NCBI RefSeq assembly: GCF_000836725.1
Contig: NZ_JXTH01000013.1
Span: 1 to 47,413, forward strand
Direction of reading: 5' to 3'
Source: Anoxybacillus thermarum
Lineage (GTDB): Bacteria; Bacillota; Bacilli; Bacillales; Anoxybacillaceae
DNA: 47,413 nucleotides
Below, in pieces: positions 7,467-17,014 of this stretch. The notes below the pieces were generated by a model. That model was given only the letters and a program-made list of their open reading frames with translations. It had not been told where the DNA came from and searched no databases. Position 1 is the stretch's first letter. The number at the start of each line of letters is the position of its first letter. Both the position numbers and the translations under genes were made by a program.

Positions 7467-8678
7467 ATGGCGCAATTTCGTTATGAAGCACGCGATGTGC
7501 ATGGGCGAGTGAAAAAAGGTACGATCATGGCTTCTTCGCGTCGGGATGTCATGATGAAATTGCGGGAGCAACGATTAAAAGTCATTGACGTACGCGAAGT
7601 ACCACAGACGTTATTAACAAAAGAAATTACGTTTGGAAATCCTGTGAAGTTGCAGCATTTCGTCATTTATTTACGCCAATTTTCCACGTTGTTAAAAGCA
7701 GGGGTAACGATCGTTGACGCCACTCGCATTTTAGCGGAGCAAACAGAAAGTAAAGCGTTGAAAAAAGCGCTCGTGCATATTGAGGAGCAATTAAGAAGCG
7801 GTCAACCGTTATCTACGGCAATGATAGATCATCCGAACATTTTTCCTTCGCTCGTCGTCAATATGATTCGTGCGGGAGAAGCAAGCGGAAGCATTGACGA
7901 AACGCTTGAAAGGCTTGCCGATCATTTTGAAAAAGTACATCGCACAAGACAAAAAATTGTTTCTGCTCTAGCATACCCGATCGTTGTTGGAATCATTGCT
8001 GTCATCGTTGTCATCTTTTTGCTCGTGAGCGTCGTCCCGACATTCGTTTCAATGTTTGCTGATTTTGGCGCAGAATTGCCGGCCATTACGAAGTTTGTTT
8101 TACGTGCAAGCAAAGTGATGCAAACGTATTGGTGGGGCGTTATTTTGTTGTTTATCGCTTTATATATGTCATTCATTTTGTTAAAAAGACAAAAAGTAAC
8201 GAAATATTATTTAGACGTTTTCGTGCTTCGTATGCCAATTTTCGGTGGGATGATGCAAAAAGCGGTGCTTGCCCGCATGACGCGCACATTAAGTTCCCTT
8301 TTTTCAAGCGCTGTCCCGATTTTACAGGCGCTTGCGATCGTTGAAACGGTCGTTGAAAACGAAGTCGTTGCCCGCGTCATTCGTACATCGCGTGATGCGC
8401 TTGAACGCGGGGAATCGTTAACAGAGCCGATGAAGCGACATTGGGCATTTCCGCCACTTGTTACACAAATGATTGCGATCGGAGAACAAACCGGTTCACT
8501 AGATGCGATGCTTGCAAAAGTTGCTGATTTTTACGAAGCGGAAGTCGAAGCGGCGACCGACCGTTTAAAATCGCTCATTGAGCCGCTCATGATCGTATTG
8601 CTGGCCGGTATTGTCGGGACGATTGTCACATCGATTTTAGTGCCGATGTTTGATATATTTAACCATATTCAACAATAA
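7467..8678 (+). CDS. pilC: Type IV pilus inner-membrane platform protein PilC (GspF family)
   Basis: PilC is the membrane platform on which PilB or PilT act to add or remove pilins. The 403-residue product has the two tandem GspF domains: the first around residues 65-190 with FSTLLKAGVTIVDATRIL, the second around 270-390 with TLSSLFSSAVPILQAL. Three strong membrane helices lie near 170-195, 215-240 and 370-395. Start at ATG 7467 with aaggat-type RBS, five bases after the pilT stop. Length and domain order are normal for the family. A 76-bp gap before pilA follows. Confidence 0.93.
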   Translation: MAQFRYEARDVHGRVKKGTIMASSRRDVMMKLREQRLKVIDVREVPQTLLTKEITFGNPVKLQHFVIYLRQFSTLLKAGVTIVDATRILAEQTESKALKKALVHIEEQLRSGQPLSTAMIDHPNIFPSLVVNMIRAGEASGSIDETLERLADHFEKVHRTRQKIVSALAYPIVVGIIAVIVVIFLLVSVVPTFVSMFADFGAELPAITKFVLRASKVMQTYWWGVILLFIALYMSFILLKRQKVTKYYLDVFVLRMPIFGGMMQKAVLARMTRTLSSLFSSAVPILQALAIVETVVENEVVARVIRTSRDALERGESLTEPMKRHWAFPPLVTQMIAIGEQTGSLDAMLAKVADFYEAEVEAATDRLKSLIEPLMIVLLAGIVGTIVTSILVPMFDIFNHIQQ

Positions 8679-8754
8679 AACTAGTACTTTTCAACTAGGT
8701 TGTTAATGTTGTAAAATGATGAAAGAAAACAAAAAAATGCAAAGGAGAGGAATT

Positions 8755-9306
8755 ATGTTAAAAAAATTCATTCGCAATGAAAAAGGTTTAACGTTAATTG
8801 AGCTGTTGGCTGTCATCGTTATTTTAGGGATTATTGCTGCCATTGCGGTTCCGAGCATTGGGGGATTAATCGACAACTCGAAAAAAGACGCTCATGTAGC
8901 AAACGCACAACAAATGATTAACGCGGCGAAAATTGCTGTGACGGCGGATAAAAGCCTTTTACCAGCTGAAGGAAAAGCAAAGGTTGTTTCACTTAAATAC
9001 TTGGAAGATAATGGATATTTAGAGGAAGTTAAGGATCCAGACAAAACAACAAACGGATACGTGAAAAATGTACCAAACTATAGTGGTACTGCAGATCCAC
9101 AAGTATCAGGCGACTTAAATGTAGATGGGCAAGGAAAAGTTGATCAACAACCATCTTCTGGTTCTTATGTTGTTATAGTAAATAAAAATAACAAGTTTTC
9201 ATATCAAGTAAAATTAGTGAACAACAATCGTGGTGTTAAAGATAGTAACGGTAAAGCAGTAAAGGAAGAAGATTTAAAACGTAATGCAGTAAACGAAATT
9301 CAGTAA
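8755..9306 (+). CDS. pilA: Major type IV pilin PilA
   Basis: ATG 8755 is chosen because AAAGGAGAGG lies just upstream; the longer frame from 8716 has no RBS. The 183-residue prepilin has a basic leader ending RNEKG, then LTLIELLAVIVILGIIAAIA with Glu at +5 of the mature chain, so PilD should cut after Gly11. The soluble part after about residue 55 is rich in Asn, Lys and Asp with AT-leaning codons, unlike its neighbours, as expected for a fast-diverging surface protein. The TAA at 9304 is followed by an in-frame tail of 12 codons with a 12-bp repeat before the next stop at 9343 (see findings). Calling it the major pilin is inferred from position before pilD. Confidence 0.88.
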   Translation: MLKKFIRNEKGLTLIELLAVIVILGIIAAIAVPSIGGLIDNSKKDAHVANAQQMINAAKIAVTADKSLLPAEGKAKVVSLKYLEDNGYLEEVKDPDKTTNGYVKNVPNYSGTADPQVSGDLNVDGQGKVDQQPSSGSYVVIVNKNNKFSYQVKLVNNNRGVKDSNGKAVKEEDLKRNAVNEIQ

Positions 9307-9342
9307 CAGAATAATGAACAGAATAATGAACAGGATAATGAT
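9307..9342 (+). repeat. Tandem 12-bp repeat directly after the pilA stop, in frame with it
   Basis: The unit cagaataatgaa occurs twice in tandem and is followed by a degenerate third copy (caggataatgat), ending at TAA 9343-9345. Read in the pilA frame it encodes Q-N-N-E, Q-N-N-E, Q-D-N-D. This looks like a coding tail now cut off by the TAA at 9304-9306. Confidence 0.85.
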
Positions 9343-9385
9343 TAATAAATAAACAAATTTTAATTTACAATTAGAGTGATCGCAT

Positions 9386-10135
9386 ATGTTGTTTTTTATT
9401 TCCTTCCTCCTTGGTCTTTTTCTTGGCTCATTTTATAATGTTGTCGGGCTAAGGGTGCCAAGAGGGGAGTCGATTGTTGCGCCGCGTTCGCATTGTCCAC
9501 ATTGTAAGCGGACGTTGACGGCGTTAGAGTTAATTCCAGTTGTTTCGTATGTGTTGCAAAGAGGGAAATGCCGCGCATGTTCAGCGCGCATTTCCTTTGT
9601 TTATCCGTTGATTGAGCTGTCCACGGCGATATTGTTTGCGCTCGCCCCGCTTTTTGTCGGTTGGTCAGCGGAAGTAGCCGTTAGTTGGACGCTCATTTCT
9701 TTATTCGTTATTATTTTTGTGTCTGATGTGCATTATATGATTATCCCAAACCGTGTTTTATTATTTTTCACTCCACTTCTTTTTGTTGAACGTTTATGGA
9801 TTGCCCCCCTTACTCCTTGGTGGGATAGTTTGCTCGGTAGTGTTGTTGGATTTATGATATTGTTTGTGATAGCGCTTATGAGTAAAGGCGGCATGGGCGG
9901 TGGAGATATTAAATTATTTGCGTTAATTGGTTTGGCGCTTGGCGTAAAGCTTACCGTTTTAGCGTTCTTTTTATCGACGCTCGTCGGGACGATATTCGGA
10001 CTGATTGGTATGGCAATTGGCCGTGTGAAACGAGGCGAACCGATGCCGTTCGGGCCAGCGATCGTCGTTGGGACGTTAATCGCTTATTTTTTCGGGGATA
10101 CGATCATCGATGCATACGTAAAGGTTATGATGTAA
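9386..10135 (+). CDS. pilD: Prepilin leader peptidase / N-methyltransferase PilD (A24 family, ComC-like)
   Basis: This polytopic membrane aspartyl protease removes prepilin leaders after Gly and methylates the new N-terminus. The 249-residue product has the N-terminal GSFYNVVGLRVPRGESI segment and the cytoplasmic zinc module with Cys37, 40, 62 and 65 (two CxxC). The catalytic Asp residues are Asp114 (SDVHYMIIPN) and Asp174 (GGGDIKLF). It lies where comC lies in B. subtilis, upstream of spoIIB, so it probably serves all four prepilins here and any competence pseudopilins. RBS is weak (agagtga). The frame is complete. Confidence 0.95.
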   Translation: MLFFISFLLGLFLGSFYNVVGLRVPRGESIVAPRSHCPHCKRTLTALELIPVVSYVLQRGKCRACSARISFVYPLIELSTAILFALAPLFVGWSAEVAVSWTLISLFVIIFVSDVHYMIIPNRVLLFFTPLLFVERLWIAPLTPWWDSLLGSVVGFMILFVIALMSKGGMGGGDIKLFALIGLALGVKLTVLAFFLSTLVGTIFGLIGMAIGRVKRGEPMPFGPAIVVGTLIAYFFGDTIIDAYVKVMM

Positions 10136-10147
10136 GGAGAACGAACT

Positions 10148-11116
10148 ATGCGGCTTTTTTCGTTGAAACATAAAGTGGGCAACATTGTTATAAAAGATCA
10201 CGTCATTCGCTATGTCGAGTTAAAACAACAGCAACCGCTCGTTTTGCATACGTGCGAGGAATGGCCACTTCCAGAAGGAATTGTGCGAGATGGGAAAATT
10301 GTCGATGAAGAACAGCTCGCTCATATTATGGAGCAATGTGTCGATACGTGGAAGATGAAACATCGCCGCATTCGTTTTCTCGTTCCTGATCCGCTGATCG
10401 TTATTCGGAAAGTTTCGTTGCCGAAAGAAATCGATGTAGAAGATATACGTAGCTATTTATTTATGGAAATTGGTTCAACCATCCCCCTTCCGTTTGAAGA
10501 TGCGGTATTTGACTATGCCTTGCTTGAAAAAACGAAAGAGGCGCTTCATGTTTTATTGTTTGCCGCACCGGAAGCGAACGTGATGCAATATGCGCAATTG
10601 TTTGAGGAAGTGAAATTAAAACCGATCGTGGCAGATATTTCTCCGCTTAGCTTATATCGCTTATTTTACACATTTCATTTAGCGAACGATGTTGACCACT
10701 TTTTATTCGTTCAATTTGATTTATCGTCGTTGAACGTCAGCGTATTTTATCAACATCGTCCTATATTCACGCGCCAGTTAGCGTTTGATGCTCAATGGAC
10801 GTATTGGGAAAAAACGAATGAAGGATGGAAGTGGTTAAAAGAAGGGGAACCAGAGCGACAGCTTGAAGACGTATATAAAGAGCTTGAGCGCGTCATGAAC
10901 TTTTATCGTTTTTCGCTGCAGCAAGGCAAAGCGCAAATTACACGGGTTATCATCACCGGCGACCATCCGCTCGTTCATACGTTTTCCCATTTGTTACAAG
11001 AGCGTCTTGATCTTACGGTCGAAACGTTGACGTTGCCACTTTCGGTCGACCCAGCTTATTATTTACCAATTGGACTCGGACTAAAAGAGGGTAGTGCACA
11101 TGCTAGTCGAAATTAA
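10148..11116 (+). CDS. pilM: Type IV pilus assembly protein PilM
   Basis: PilM is an actin-like cytoplasmic ATP-binding protein that binds the N-terminal tail of PilN and links it to the motor. The 322-residue product begins by sensing-type strands (GNIVIKDHVIRYVEL) and contains the family landmarks FLVPDPLIVIRKVSLP and EIGSTIPLPFEDAVFDY. A C-terminal RVIITGDHPLV segment is the second nucleotide-binding half. Its last bases overlap the pilN start, so the two are translated together. It is slightly shorter than Gram-negative PilM (about 350). RBS aaggag precedes ATG 10148. Confidence 0.9.
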   Translation: MRLFSLKHKVGNIVIKDHVIRYVELKQQQPLVLHTCEEWPLPEGIVRDGKIVDEEQLAHIMEQCVDTWKMKHRRIRFLVPDPLIVIRKVSLPKEIDVEDIRSYLFMEIGSTIPLPFEDAVFDYALLEKTKEALHVLLFAAPEANVMQYAQLFEEVKLKPIVADISPLSLYRLFYTFHLANDVDHFLFVQFDLSSLNVSVFYQHRPIFTRQLAFDAQWTYWEKTNEGWKWLKEGEPERQLEDVYKELERVMNFYRFSLQQGKAQITRVIITGDHPLVHTFSHLLQERLDLTVETLTLPLSVDPAYYLPIGLGLKEGSAHASRN

Positions 11117-11678
11117 CTTATTGCCGAAACGTGAAAAAAAATCCCGACTTATCCCACTTTTATCCATTGTGGCGGCTGTTTTATTCATCGTTAGTGCGAC
11201 GACGTTTTATTTCGTCGTACAGCGCATGGAACAACAAATCGCCCAATTAAAAACGGAGCTTGATCAAATAAAAGCGCTGCGAATCGCAGAGGAAGAAAAA
11301 CAAAAAACAGCTGCGAACACATCTGTCGGAGTCCAGTTACAAGAAGCGATTCAATGGGCGGAGCAATATCCGATTCATACGGTCGCGCTTTTACATGAAT
11401 TGATTGAACGATTGCCAGAACGAGGGTTTTTCATGAACGTTTCGTACGCGCGAGATGGCGCCATTCAAATGACCGCTCAATTTGATACAACACGTGAAAG
11501 CGCCGCATATTTACAATCACTAAAAGACGCATCGTTTATCGCAGACGTGAAACTGACGAGTTTAACGGCATCAGAAGGGAATGCGGAAGAAGGAATCATG
11601 CCGCGGTACATTGGACAATTTTCTATTCAGCTAAATATGGAGGAATGGAAAAAACAGCAACAAGGAGGGGAAAAATGA
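11100..11678 (+). CDS. pilN: Type IV pilus assembly protein PilN
   Basis: PilN is a bitopic membrane protein that joins cytoplasmic PilM to extracytoplasmic PilO. The product starts MLVEINLLPKRE, and I-N-L-L-P is the conserved PilM-binding tail. A membrane helix follows at about residues 20-42, then a coiled coil (QRMEQQIAQLKTELDQIKAL) and a small alpha/beta domain. ATG 11100 is preferred over GTG 11094 because GAGGG lies eight bases before it. The C-terminal end overlaps pilO by ATGA. About 192 residues, normal for the family. Confidence 0.92.
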   Translation: MLVEINLLPKREKKSRLIPLLSIVAAVLFIVSATTFYFVVQRMEQQIAQLKTELDQIKALRIAEEEKQKTAANTSVGVQLQEAIQWAEQYPIHTVALLHELIERLPERGFFMNVSYARDGAIQMTAQFDTTRESAAYLQSLKDASFIADVKLTSLTASEGNAEEGIMPRYIGQFSIQLNMEEWKKQQQGGEK

Positions 11679-12301
11679 GAAAAGGATTTATTGCGACGGT
11701 CTCCCTCTTGTTGCTTTCGCTACTATCATTTGCGTTATATATATATGTGTACAAACCGCTCGATGACCGAAAAGAACAACTGGAAACAGAATTGCAGACG
11801 GAAAAAAAGTTGCTGCAAACGTTACAAAGCAAACAACCGTCAGACGATTTGCGTGTTAGTCTTGTCGAGTTACAAAAACGCGTTCCTGTTCAACCGTTTG
11901 TCGAACAATTTTTATTAGATATTGAAAAAGCGGAAGTCGTATCAAATAGTGAGGTATTGTCGCTCACATTTCAGGAAGGAGAAAACGTTGAAGGGCCTCC
12001 TACTCCGATTCAAAAGTTGACGGTCAATGTATCTGTTCGTTCTCCTTCTTATTTTGCGCTCGAACAATTTATTGATGTGTTGGAGAGATCGAAGCGCATC
12101 GTGTCAGTCGATTCACTATCGTTTACAGGATATGAAGAATGGACGACGGTGATGGATGAAGTACCGGAACTGTCTTATTCCCTTACGGTTTCAACGTTTT
12201 ATGCGCCAGAGTTGCGCCAATGGATTGAGCAATTGCCACCGATTGATTTACCGCAACCGAGCGAAAAGCGCAATCCGTTTCCTTCATTAACGGAGCAATA
12301 A
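11675..12301 (+). CDS. pilO: Type IV pilus assembly protein PilO-like
   Basis: The start is ATG 11675, five bases after AAGGAGGGG and overlapping the pilN stop. The 208-residue product has a membrane helix at about residues 5-25, a coiled-coil region (about 30-65) and a ferredoxin-like extracytoplasmic domain, with a LTVNVSVRSPSYFALEQFID segment typical of PilO. It should pair with PilN to form the alignment complex between PilM and the pilus. Sequence similarity is weak, as usual for PilO, so much of the call rests on order and topology. Confidence 0.82.
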   Translation: MRKGFIATVSLLLLSLLSFALYIYVYKPLDDRKEQLETELQTEKKLLQTLQSKQPSDDLRVSLVELQKRVPVQPFVEQFLLDIEKAEVVSNSEVLSLTFQEGENVEGPPTPIQKLTVNVSVRSPSYFALEQFIDVLERSKRIVSVDSLSFTGYEEWTTVMDEVPELSYSLTVSTFYAPELRQWIEQLPPIDLPQPSEKRNPFPSLTEQ

Positions 12302-12314
12302 AGGAGTCGGTCGG

Positions 12315-12755
12315 ATGCAAAATGAGCGCGGAATGACGTTAATCGAACTGTTAGCCGTCATTGTTATTTTAAGTATTTTAGTCATGATAGCGACTATTTC
12401 TGTTGTTGAAGTGATTAAAAAGTCACGGGATCGAGCGTTTGTTGCGACAGCGTATTCCTTATATGAAGCGGCACGACTTCACGTTGGTGCGCAGAAAGTA
12501 GAGTTTTTCACGCCGAATGAAAGTGAGATATTAACGTACGAACAGTTAGTTGACGATGGCGTTCTTGAGAGAATCATGGATCCGTACACATCGAAACGGT
12601 TGCCGCCAAATGATGACTCATATGTTATTGTAACGAAACAACATGACGGTACGATTGCATATGCGGTTTGTTTAAAAGGGGAAACGAAGCAAATTTGTAA
12701 AGATAACGGAGTCCCTGTCGATCAGTTGTCGATAAATGACATTCAAGATCGGTAG
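12315..12755 (+). CDS. Prepilin-type protein, last gene of T4P operon
   Basis: The 146-residue product has a very short leader (MQNERG) then MTLIELLAVIVIL with Glu at +5, so it is a PilD substrate. After the spine helix comes a small domain with two Cys near the C-terminus (YAVCLKGETKQIC), likely a disulfide loop. The spine closely resembles that of PilA (LIELLAVIVIL), but the body is shorter. It could be a second pilin subunit or a minor pilin. RBS aaaggag precedes ATG 12315 and a strong terminator follows at 12784, marking the operon end. Confidence 0.85.
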   Translation: MQNERGMTLIELLAVIVILSILVMIATISVVEVIKKSRDRAFVATAYSLYEAARLHVGAQKVEFFTPNESEILTYEQLVDDGVLERIMDPYTSKRLPPNDDSYVIVTKQHDGTIAYAVCLKGETKQICKDNGVPVDQLSINDIQDR

Positions 12756-12783
12756 TGCGAAATTTGACGAAAACCTTCCGCGG

Positions 12784-12812
12784 CGAGACGACAAATGTCT
12801 CGTTTTTTTTTT
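12784..12812 (+). terminator. Rho-independent terminator after T4P operon
   Basis: Stem CGAGAC/GTCTCG (12784-12789 with 12797-12802), 7-base loop, followed directly by a run of ten T. It separates the pilus operon from spoIIB. Confidence 0.9.
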
Positions 12813-12861
12813 CTTTTTTTATGTTACGATGACCGAAGAATGACAGCGGGAGGGAGAAAAG

Positions 12862-13641
12862 TTGGACAAGCCAGCGAAAAAAGCAATTGTGATTAAAGTG
12901 AATGGGAAAGAACAAACGTATACGACAGCGACGAACGTATTGCCGCAATGGCCAAGTGACGAGAGCGATGAACGACATGAAAAACAAAATGATTCGATCC
13001 AATTTGAAACGGATAGTAAACGATATAAAAAACGATCACCTTGGCGTTCGTTTTTGCTAGCGATCGTTTTAGCGGTCGTTCTTGGGACAAGCTTCGGTTT
13101 ATTTGTATTAACGATCATTCCGACAACTGAAACTCCTTCGACCGCCACATTGCAGCAAGAACAAAAGGAAGAAGAGCCAATGATGAAACCGACAGAAACC
13201 GTTTTTGTCGTTCAAGGTGGGGTGTTTCAAGATACGGAAGCGGCGAAAGCGTACGCGCAAAAAATAAAAGGGCAACATCGTCCAAGCGTCATGGTAGGAA
13301 AACAACCGATTTACGTTTTTTTAGGCATGGCATTAACGAAAGAGGAGGCAAAGAAAATCGCGAGCTTATACGAATCGCTCGGAATTGACACATACGTAAA
13401 AGCATGGAACGTATCGGTGGACGAAAAAGAAAATGAGCCGTTTATGACGATCGTTTCCGCGATTAGTTTATTGTTGGGTGGGCAACAACTTTCCAATGAA
13501 CAATGGAATGAGTTACAGTCGTATTCGTTTCATGATGAACAGATGAAAAAAGCGTATGAAGCACTTTTAGATTTTCGTCAAACAAACGATCAATCACAAT
13601 TATGGATTGCACAACAACATTTATTAAATGTTTTACAATAA
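12862..13641 (+). CDS. spoIIB: Stage II sporulation protein B (SPOR-domain membrane protein)
   Basis: SpoIIB localises to the sporulation septum and helps septal peptidoglycan remodelling during engulfment. The 259-residue product has a charged cytoplasmic N-terminus, a single membrane helix at about residues 63-90, and an extracytoplasmic SPOR domain at about 113-185 (VFVVQGGVFQD...AKAYAQKI...YVFLGMALTKEEAKKIA). The start is TTG 12862 after GGAGGGAG. Position between the comC-equivalent pilD and maf matches spoIIB of B. subtilis. Sequence conservation of this family is low outside the SPOR domain, so synteny carries part of the call. Confidence 0.85.
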   Translation: MDKPAKKAIVIKVNGKEQTYTTATNVLPQWPSDESDERHEKQNDSIQFETDSKRYKKRSPWRSFLLAIVLAVVLGTSFGLFVLTIIPTTETPSTATLQQEQKEEEPMMKPTETVFVVQGGVFQDTEAAKAYAQKIKGQHRPSVMVGKQPIYVFLGMALTKEEAKKIASLYESLGIDTYVKAWNVSVDEKENEPFMTIVSAISLLLGGQQLSNEQWNELQSYSFHDEQMKKAYEALLDFRQTNDQSQLWIAQQHLLNVLQ

Positions 13642-13664
13642 GAAGCGCACAGCTTCTTTTTTTC
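13641..13664 (+). terminator. Rho-independent terminator after spoIIB
   Basis: Stem AGAAGC/GCTTCT (13641-13646 with 13652-13657), 5-base loop, seven T. It overlaps the last base of the spoIIB stop codon. Confidence 0.8.
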
Positions 13665-13755
13665 TTTGTCGAACCATTGTACATTGTGTATAAATTTGGT
13701 ACGATACAAGTGTATCTTCCTTGAAACAAACGCTCATGACAGAAAGGTGATGACG

Positions 13756-14325
13756 ATGCAACTTGTGTTAGCTTCTAGTTCTCCTCGTCGAAAACAACTT
13801 CTTCGTATGCTGGGACTTCCGTTTGACATCCTCGTCGGCGATGTCGATGAATCATTTGATGCCGCTTTATCCCCAAGTGAAATTGTGAAGCAGCTCGCAC
13901 ATAAAAAAGCAAATGCGGTGTGGCAGCAAAAAAAAGACGCGTGCGTCATCGGTGCTGATACGATCGTTGTGAGTGAAGGAGAGGTGCTTGGGAAGCCGAC
14001 GGGCGAACAAGACGCCTTTCGGATGTTAAAACGTTTATCTGGAACAACACATGAAGTATGGACAGGTGTCGCCATTTGTGCTGAAAAAGAGTGCGTCACT
14101 TTTGCAGAAAAAACGGACGTTACGTTTTGGCCGCTTACAGATGAAGACATTTGGGCGTATATTGCGACAAAGGAACCGCTCGATAAAGCGGGCGCGTACG
14201 GCATTCAAGAACGGGGGGCGCTTTTTGTAAAAAAAATTGACGGCGACTATTTTTCCGTTGTTGGTTTGCCGATTGCAAGGCTCGCTCGCGAATTAAAAAA
14301 ATTCGGATTTTATCCATTTCGTTAA
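13756..14325 (+). CDS. maf: Maf nucleoside triphosphate pyrophosphatase
   Basis: Maf hydrolyses non-canonical or modified nucleoside triphosphates to monophosphates, and overexpression affects septation in B. subtilis. The start is taken at ATG 13756, six bases after AAAGGTG; the upstream frame to 13666 lies in the promoter and terminator region. The 189-residue product begins LVLASSSPRRKQLLRMLG, the signature Maf loop, and contains IGADTIVV and the DKAGAYGIQERG segment that shapes the active site. It is followed closely by radC, as in B. subtilis. Confidence 0.93.
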   Translation: MQLVLASSSPRRKQLLRMLGLPFDILVGDVDESFDAALSPSEIVKQLAHKKANAVWQQKKDACVIGADTIVVSEGEVLGKPTGEQDAFRMLKRLSGTTHEVWTGVAICAEKECVTFAEKTDVTFWPLTDEDIWAYIATKEPLDKAGAYGIQERGALFVKKIDGDYFSVVGLPIARLARELKKFGFYPFR

Positions 14326-14352
14326 AAAAGATTAAAATATAGGGGGGAACGT

Positions 14353-15027
14353 ATGCTTATTCGTCATGTTCCGCCCGATGAACGCCCGCGTGAACGTTTG
14401 CTTTCTGAAGGACCGCAAAGTTTATCCAATCAAGAATTGTTAGCCATTTTGCTTCGCACGGGGACGAAACAATATTCCGTTCTTACGCTTGCACAACATT
14501 TACTTACCCATTTTGAAGGACTTCGTCAGTTAAAAGATGCAACGATTGAAGAAATGACAAGCATTAAAGGGATCGGAAAAACAAAAGCGATCCAAATTAT
14601 TGCAGCGCTTGAGCTTGGCCGACGCGTGCATCAAATTCAATATGATGATCGTTACGTCATTCGTTCTCCGGAAGATGGTGCACGTTACGTCATGGAAGAT
14701 ATGCGTTTTTTAAGCCAAGAACATTTCGTTGTGTTATATTTAAATACGAAAAATCAAGTGATGCATAAAAAGACAGTATTTATCGGCAGTCTAAATGCAT
14801 CGATCGTCCATCCGCGCGAAGTGTATAAAGAAGCGATTAAACGTTCGGCTGCTTCCATCATTTGTATTCACAATCATCCGTCAGGGGACCCGACGCCGAG
14901 CCGCGAAGATATTGAAGTGACGCGCAGGCTCGCAGAATGCGGCCGTCTCGTTGGTATTGAGCTGCTTGACCATTTAATTATTGGTGATAAAACATATGTG
15001 AGTTTAAAGGAAAAAGGATATGTGTAA
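14353..15027 (+). CDS. radC: RadC family JAB/MPN-domain protein (YsxA)
   Basis: The 224-residue product has an N-terminal helix-hairpin-helix part (about 40-90, SIKGIGKTKAIQI) and a C-terminal JAB1/MPN domain (about 105-224). The metal site HNHPSGDPTPSREDIEVT (H-x-H-x8-D pattern) is intact. The historic DNA-repair name is not firmly supported; the domain suggests metal-dependent hydrolase activity of unknown substrate. RBS GGGGGGAA precedes ATG 14353. Order maf-radC-mreB is as in B. subtilis. Confidence 0.93.
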   Translation: MLIRHVPPDERPRERLLSEGPQSLSNQELLAILLRTGTKQYSVLTLAQHLLTHFEGLRQLKDATIEEMTSIKGIGKTKAIQIIAALELGRRVHQIQYDDRYVIRSPEDGARYVMEDMRFLSQEHFVVLYLNTKNQVMHKKTVFIGSLNASIVHPREVYKEAIKRSAASIICIHNHPSGDPTPSREDIEVTRRLAECGRLVGIELLDHLIIGDKTYVSLKEKGYV

Positions 15028-15031
15028 ATCA

Positions 15032-16134
<1,103 letters not shown>

Positions 16135-16153
16135 TGCATAAGAAGGTGTCGTT

Positions 16154-17014
16154 ATGCCGAAATTTTTCTTAAATAAGCGGCTAATTATATTGCTTGTTAG
16201 CATCATGGTACTCGTGGCTCTCATTGGTTTTTCGTTAAAAGAACGGAATGAATTAACTTGGATGGAAAAATTCGTAAAAGACACCGTTGTTTTTATGCAA
16301 TCTATCGTGCACAAGCCCGCACAGCTCGTTGCGGGCTTCTTTGAAAATGTGAACGATTTGCGCCATACATATGAAGAAAACAAGCAGTTAAAAGCGCACT
16401 TAGAGCAATACGTTCTTTTGCAATCCGAGGTGGAATCGCTCAAAAAAGAAAATGAACGTTTGCGTGAGCTGCTTGATAAAAAAGAAAGTTTACGCGATTT
16501 TGTCGCCATTCAAGCGACGGTGATCGGGCGCAATCCAGATCGTTGGGAAGAAACGTTAATTGTAAATAAAGGATCTCAACACGGTGTGAAAAAAGATATG
16601 GCGGTCATTACGCCTCAAGGACTCATTGGTAAAGTGCGCAGCGTTTCACCATTTAGCGCAACGGTGCAACTTCTTAGCGCAAACGATCGGCAAAATCGCA
16701 TCTCTGCATTTATTCAAGGAGATGAAAACGTATTCGGTTTAATCGAAGGATACGATGAAGAACGAGAAGCATTGCTGCTGAAACGTATTCCATATGATGC
16801 GAAAATAAACGAAGGACAGCGTGTATTTACATCAGGACTTGGCGGGATTTTTCCAAAAGGACTATTTATCGGAGAAGTGGAAGAAGTCGTTGCGGATGAG
16901 TACGGGCTTACACAAATTGCCTATATCAAGCCAGCAGCGAATTTTTATGATATTGATGATGTGATGATCGTGAAACGAAAAATTGAAATGTCGCAAGAGG
17001 AGGAAGGGCAATGA
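16154..17014 (+). CDS. mreC: Rod-shape determining protein MreC
   Basis: MreC is a bitopic membrane protein whose extracytoplasmic domain organises the elongation machinery. The 286-residue product has a membrane helix at about residues 8-27, a coiled coil at about 70-110 (LEQYVLLQSEVESLKKENERLRELL) and the beta-rich MreC domain with VIGRNPDRWEETLIVNKGS and VFTSGLGGIFPKGL. RBS AAGGTG precedes ATG 16154. It overlaps mreD by ATGA. Confidence 0.96.
   Translation: MPKFFLNKRLIILLVSIMVLVALIGFSLKERNELTWMEKFVKDTVVFMQSIVHKPAQLVAGFFENVNDLRHTYEENKQLKAHLEQYVLLQSEVESLKKENERLRELLDKKESLRDFVAIQATVIGRNPDRWEETLIVNKGSQHGVKKDMAVITPQGLIGKVRSVSPFSATVQLLSANDRQNRISAFIQGDENVFGLIEGYDEEREALLLKRIPYDAKINEGQRVFTSGLGGIFPKGLFIGEVEEVVADEYGLTQIAYIKPAANFYDIDDVMIVKRKIEMSQEEEGQ

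Noticed and set aside
13684-13722. Promoter and GATAC/GTATC palindrome upstream of maf
   Set aside because: Hexamers match the consensus poorly and the palindrome is short; not enough to call a site.
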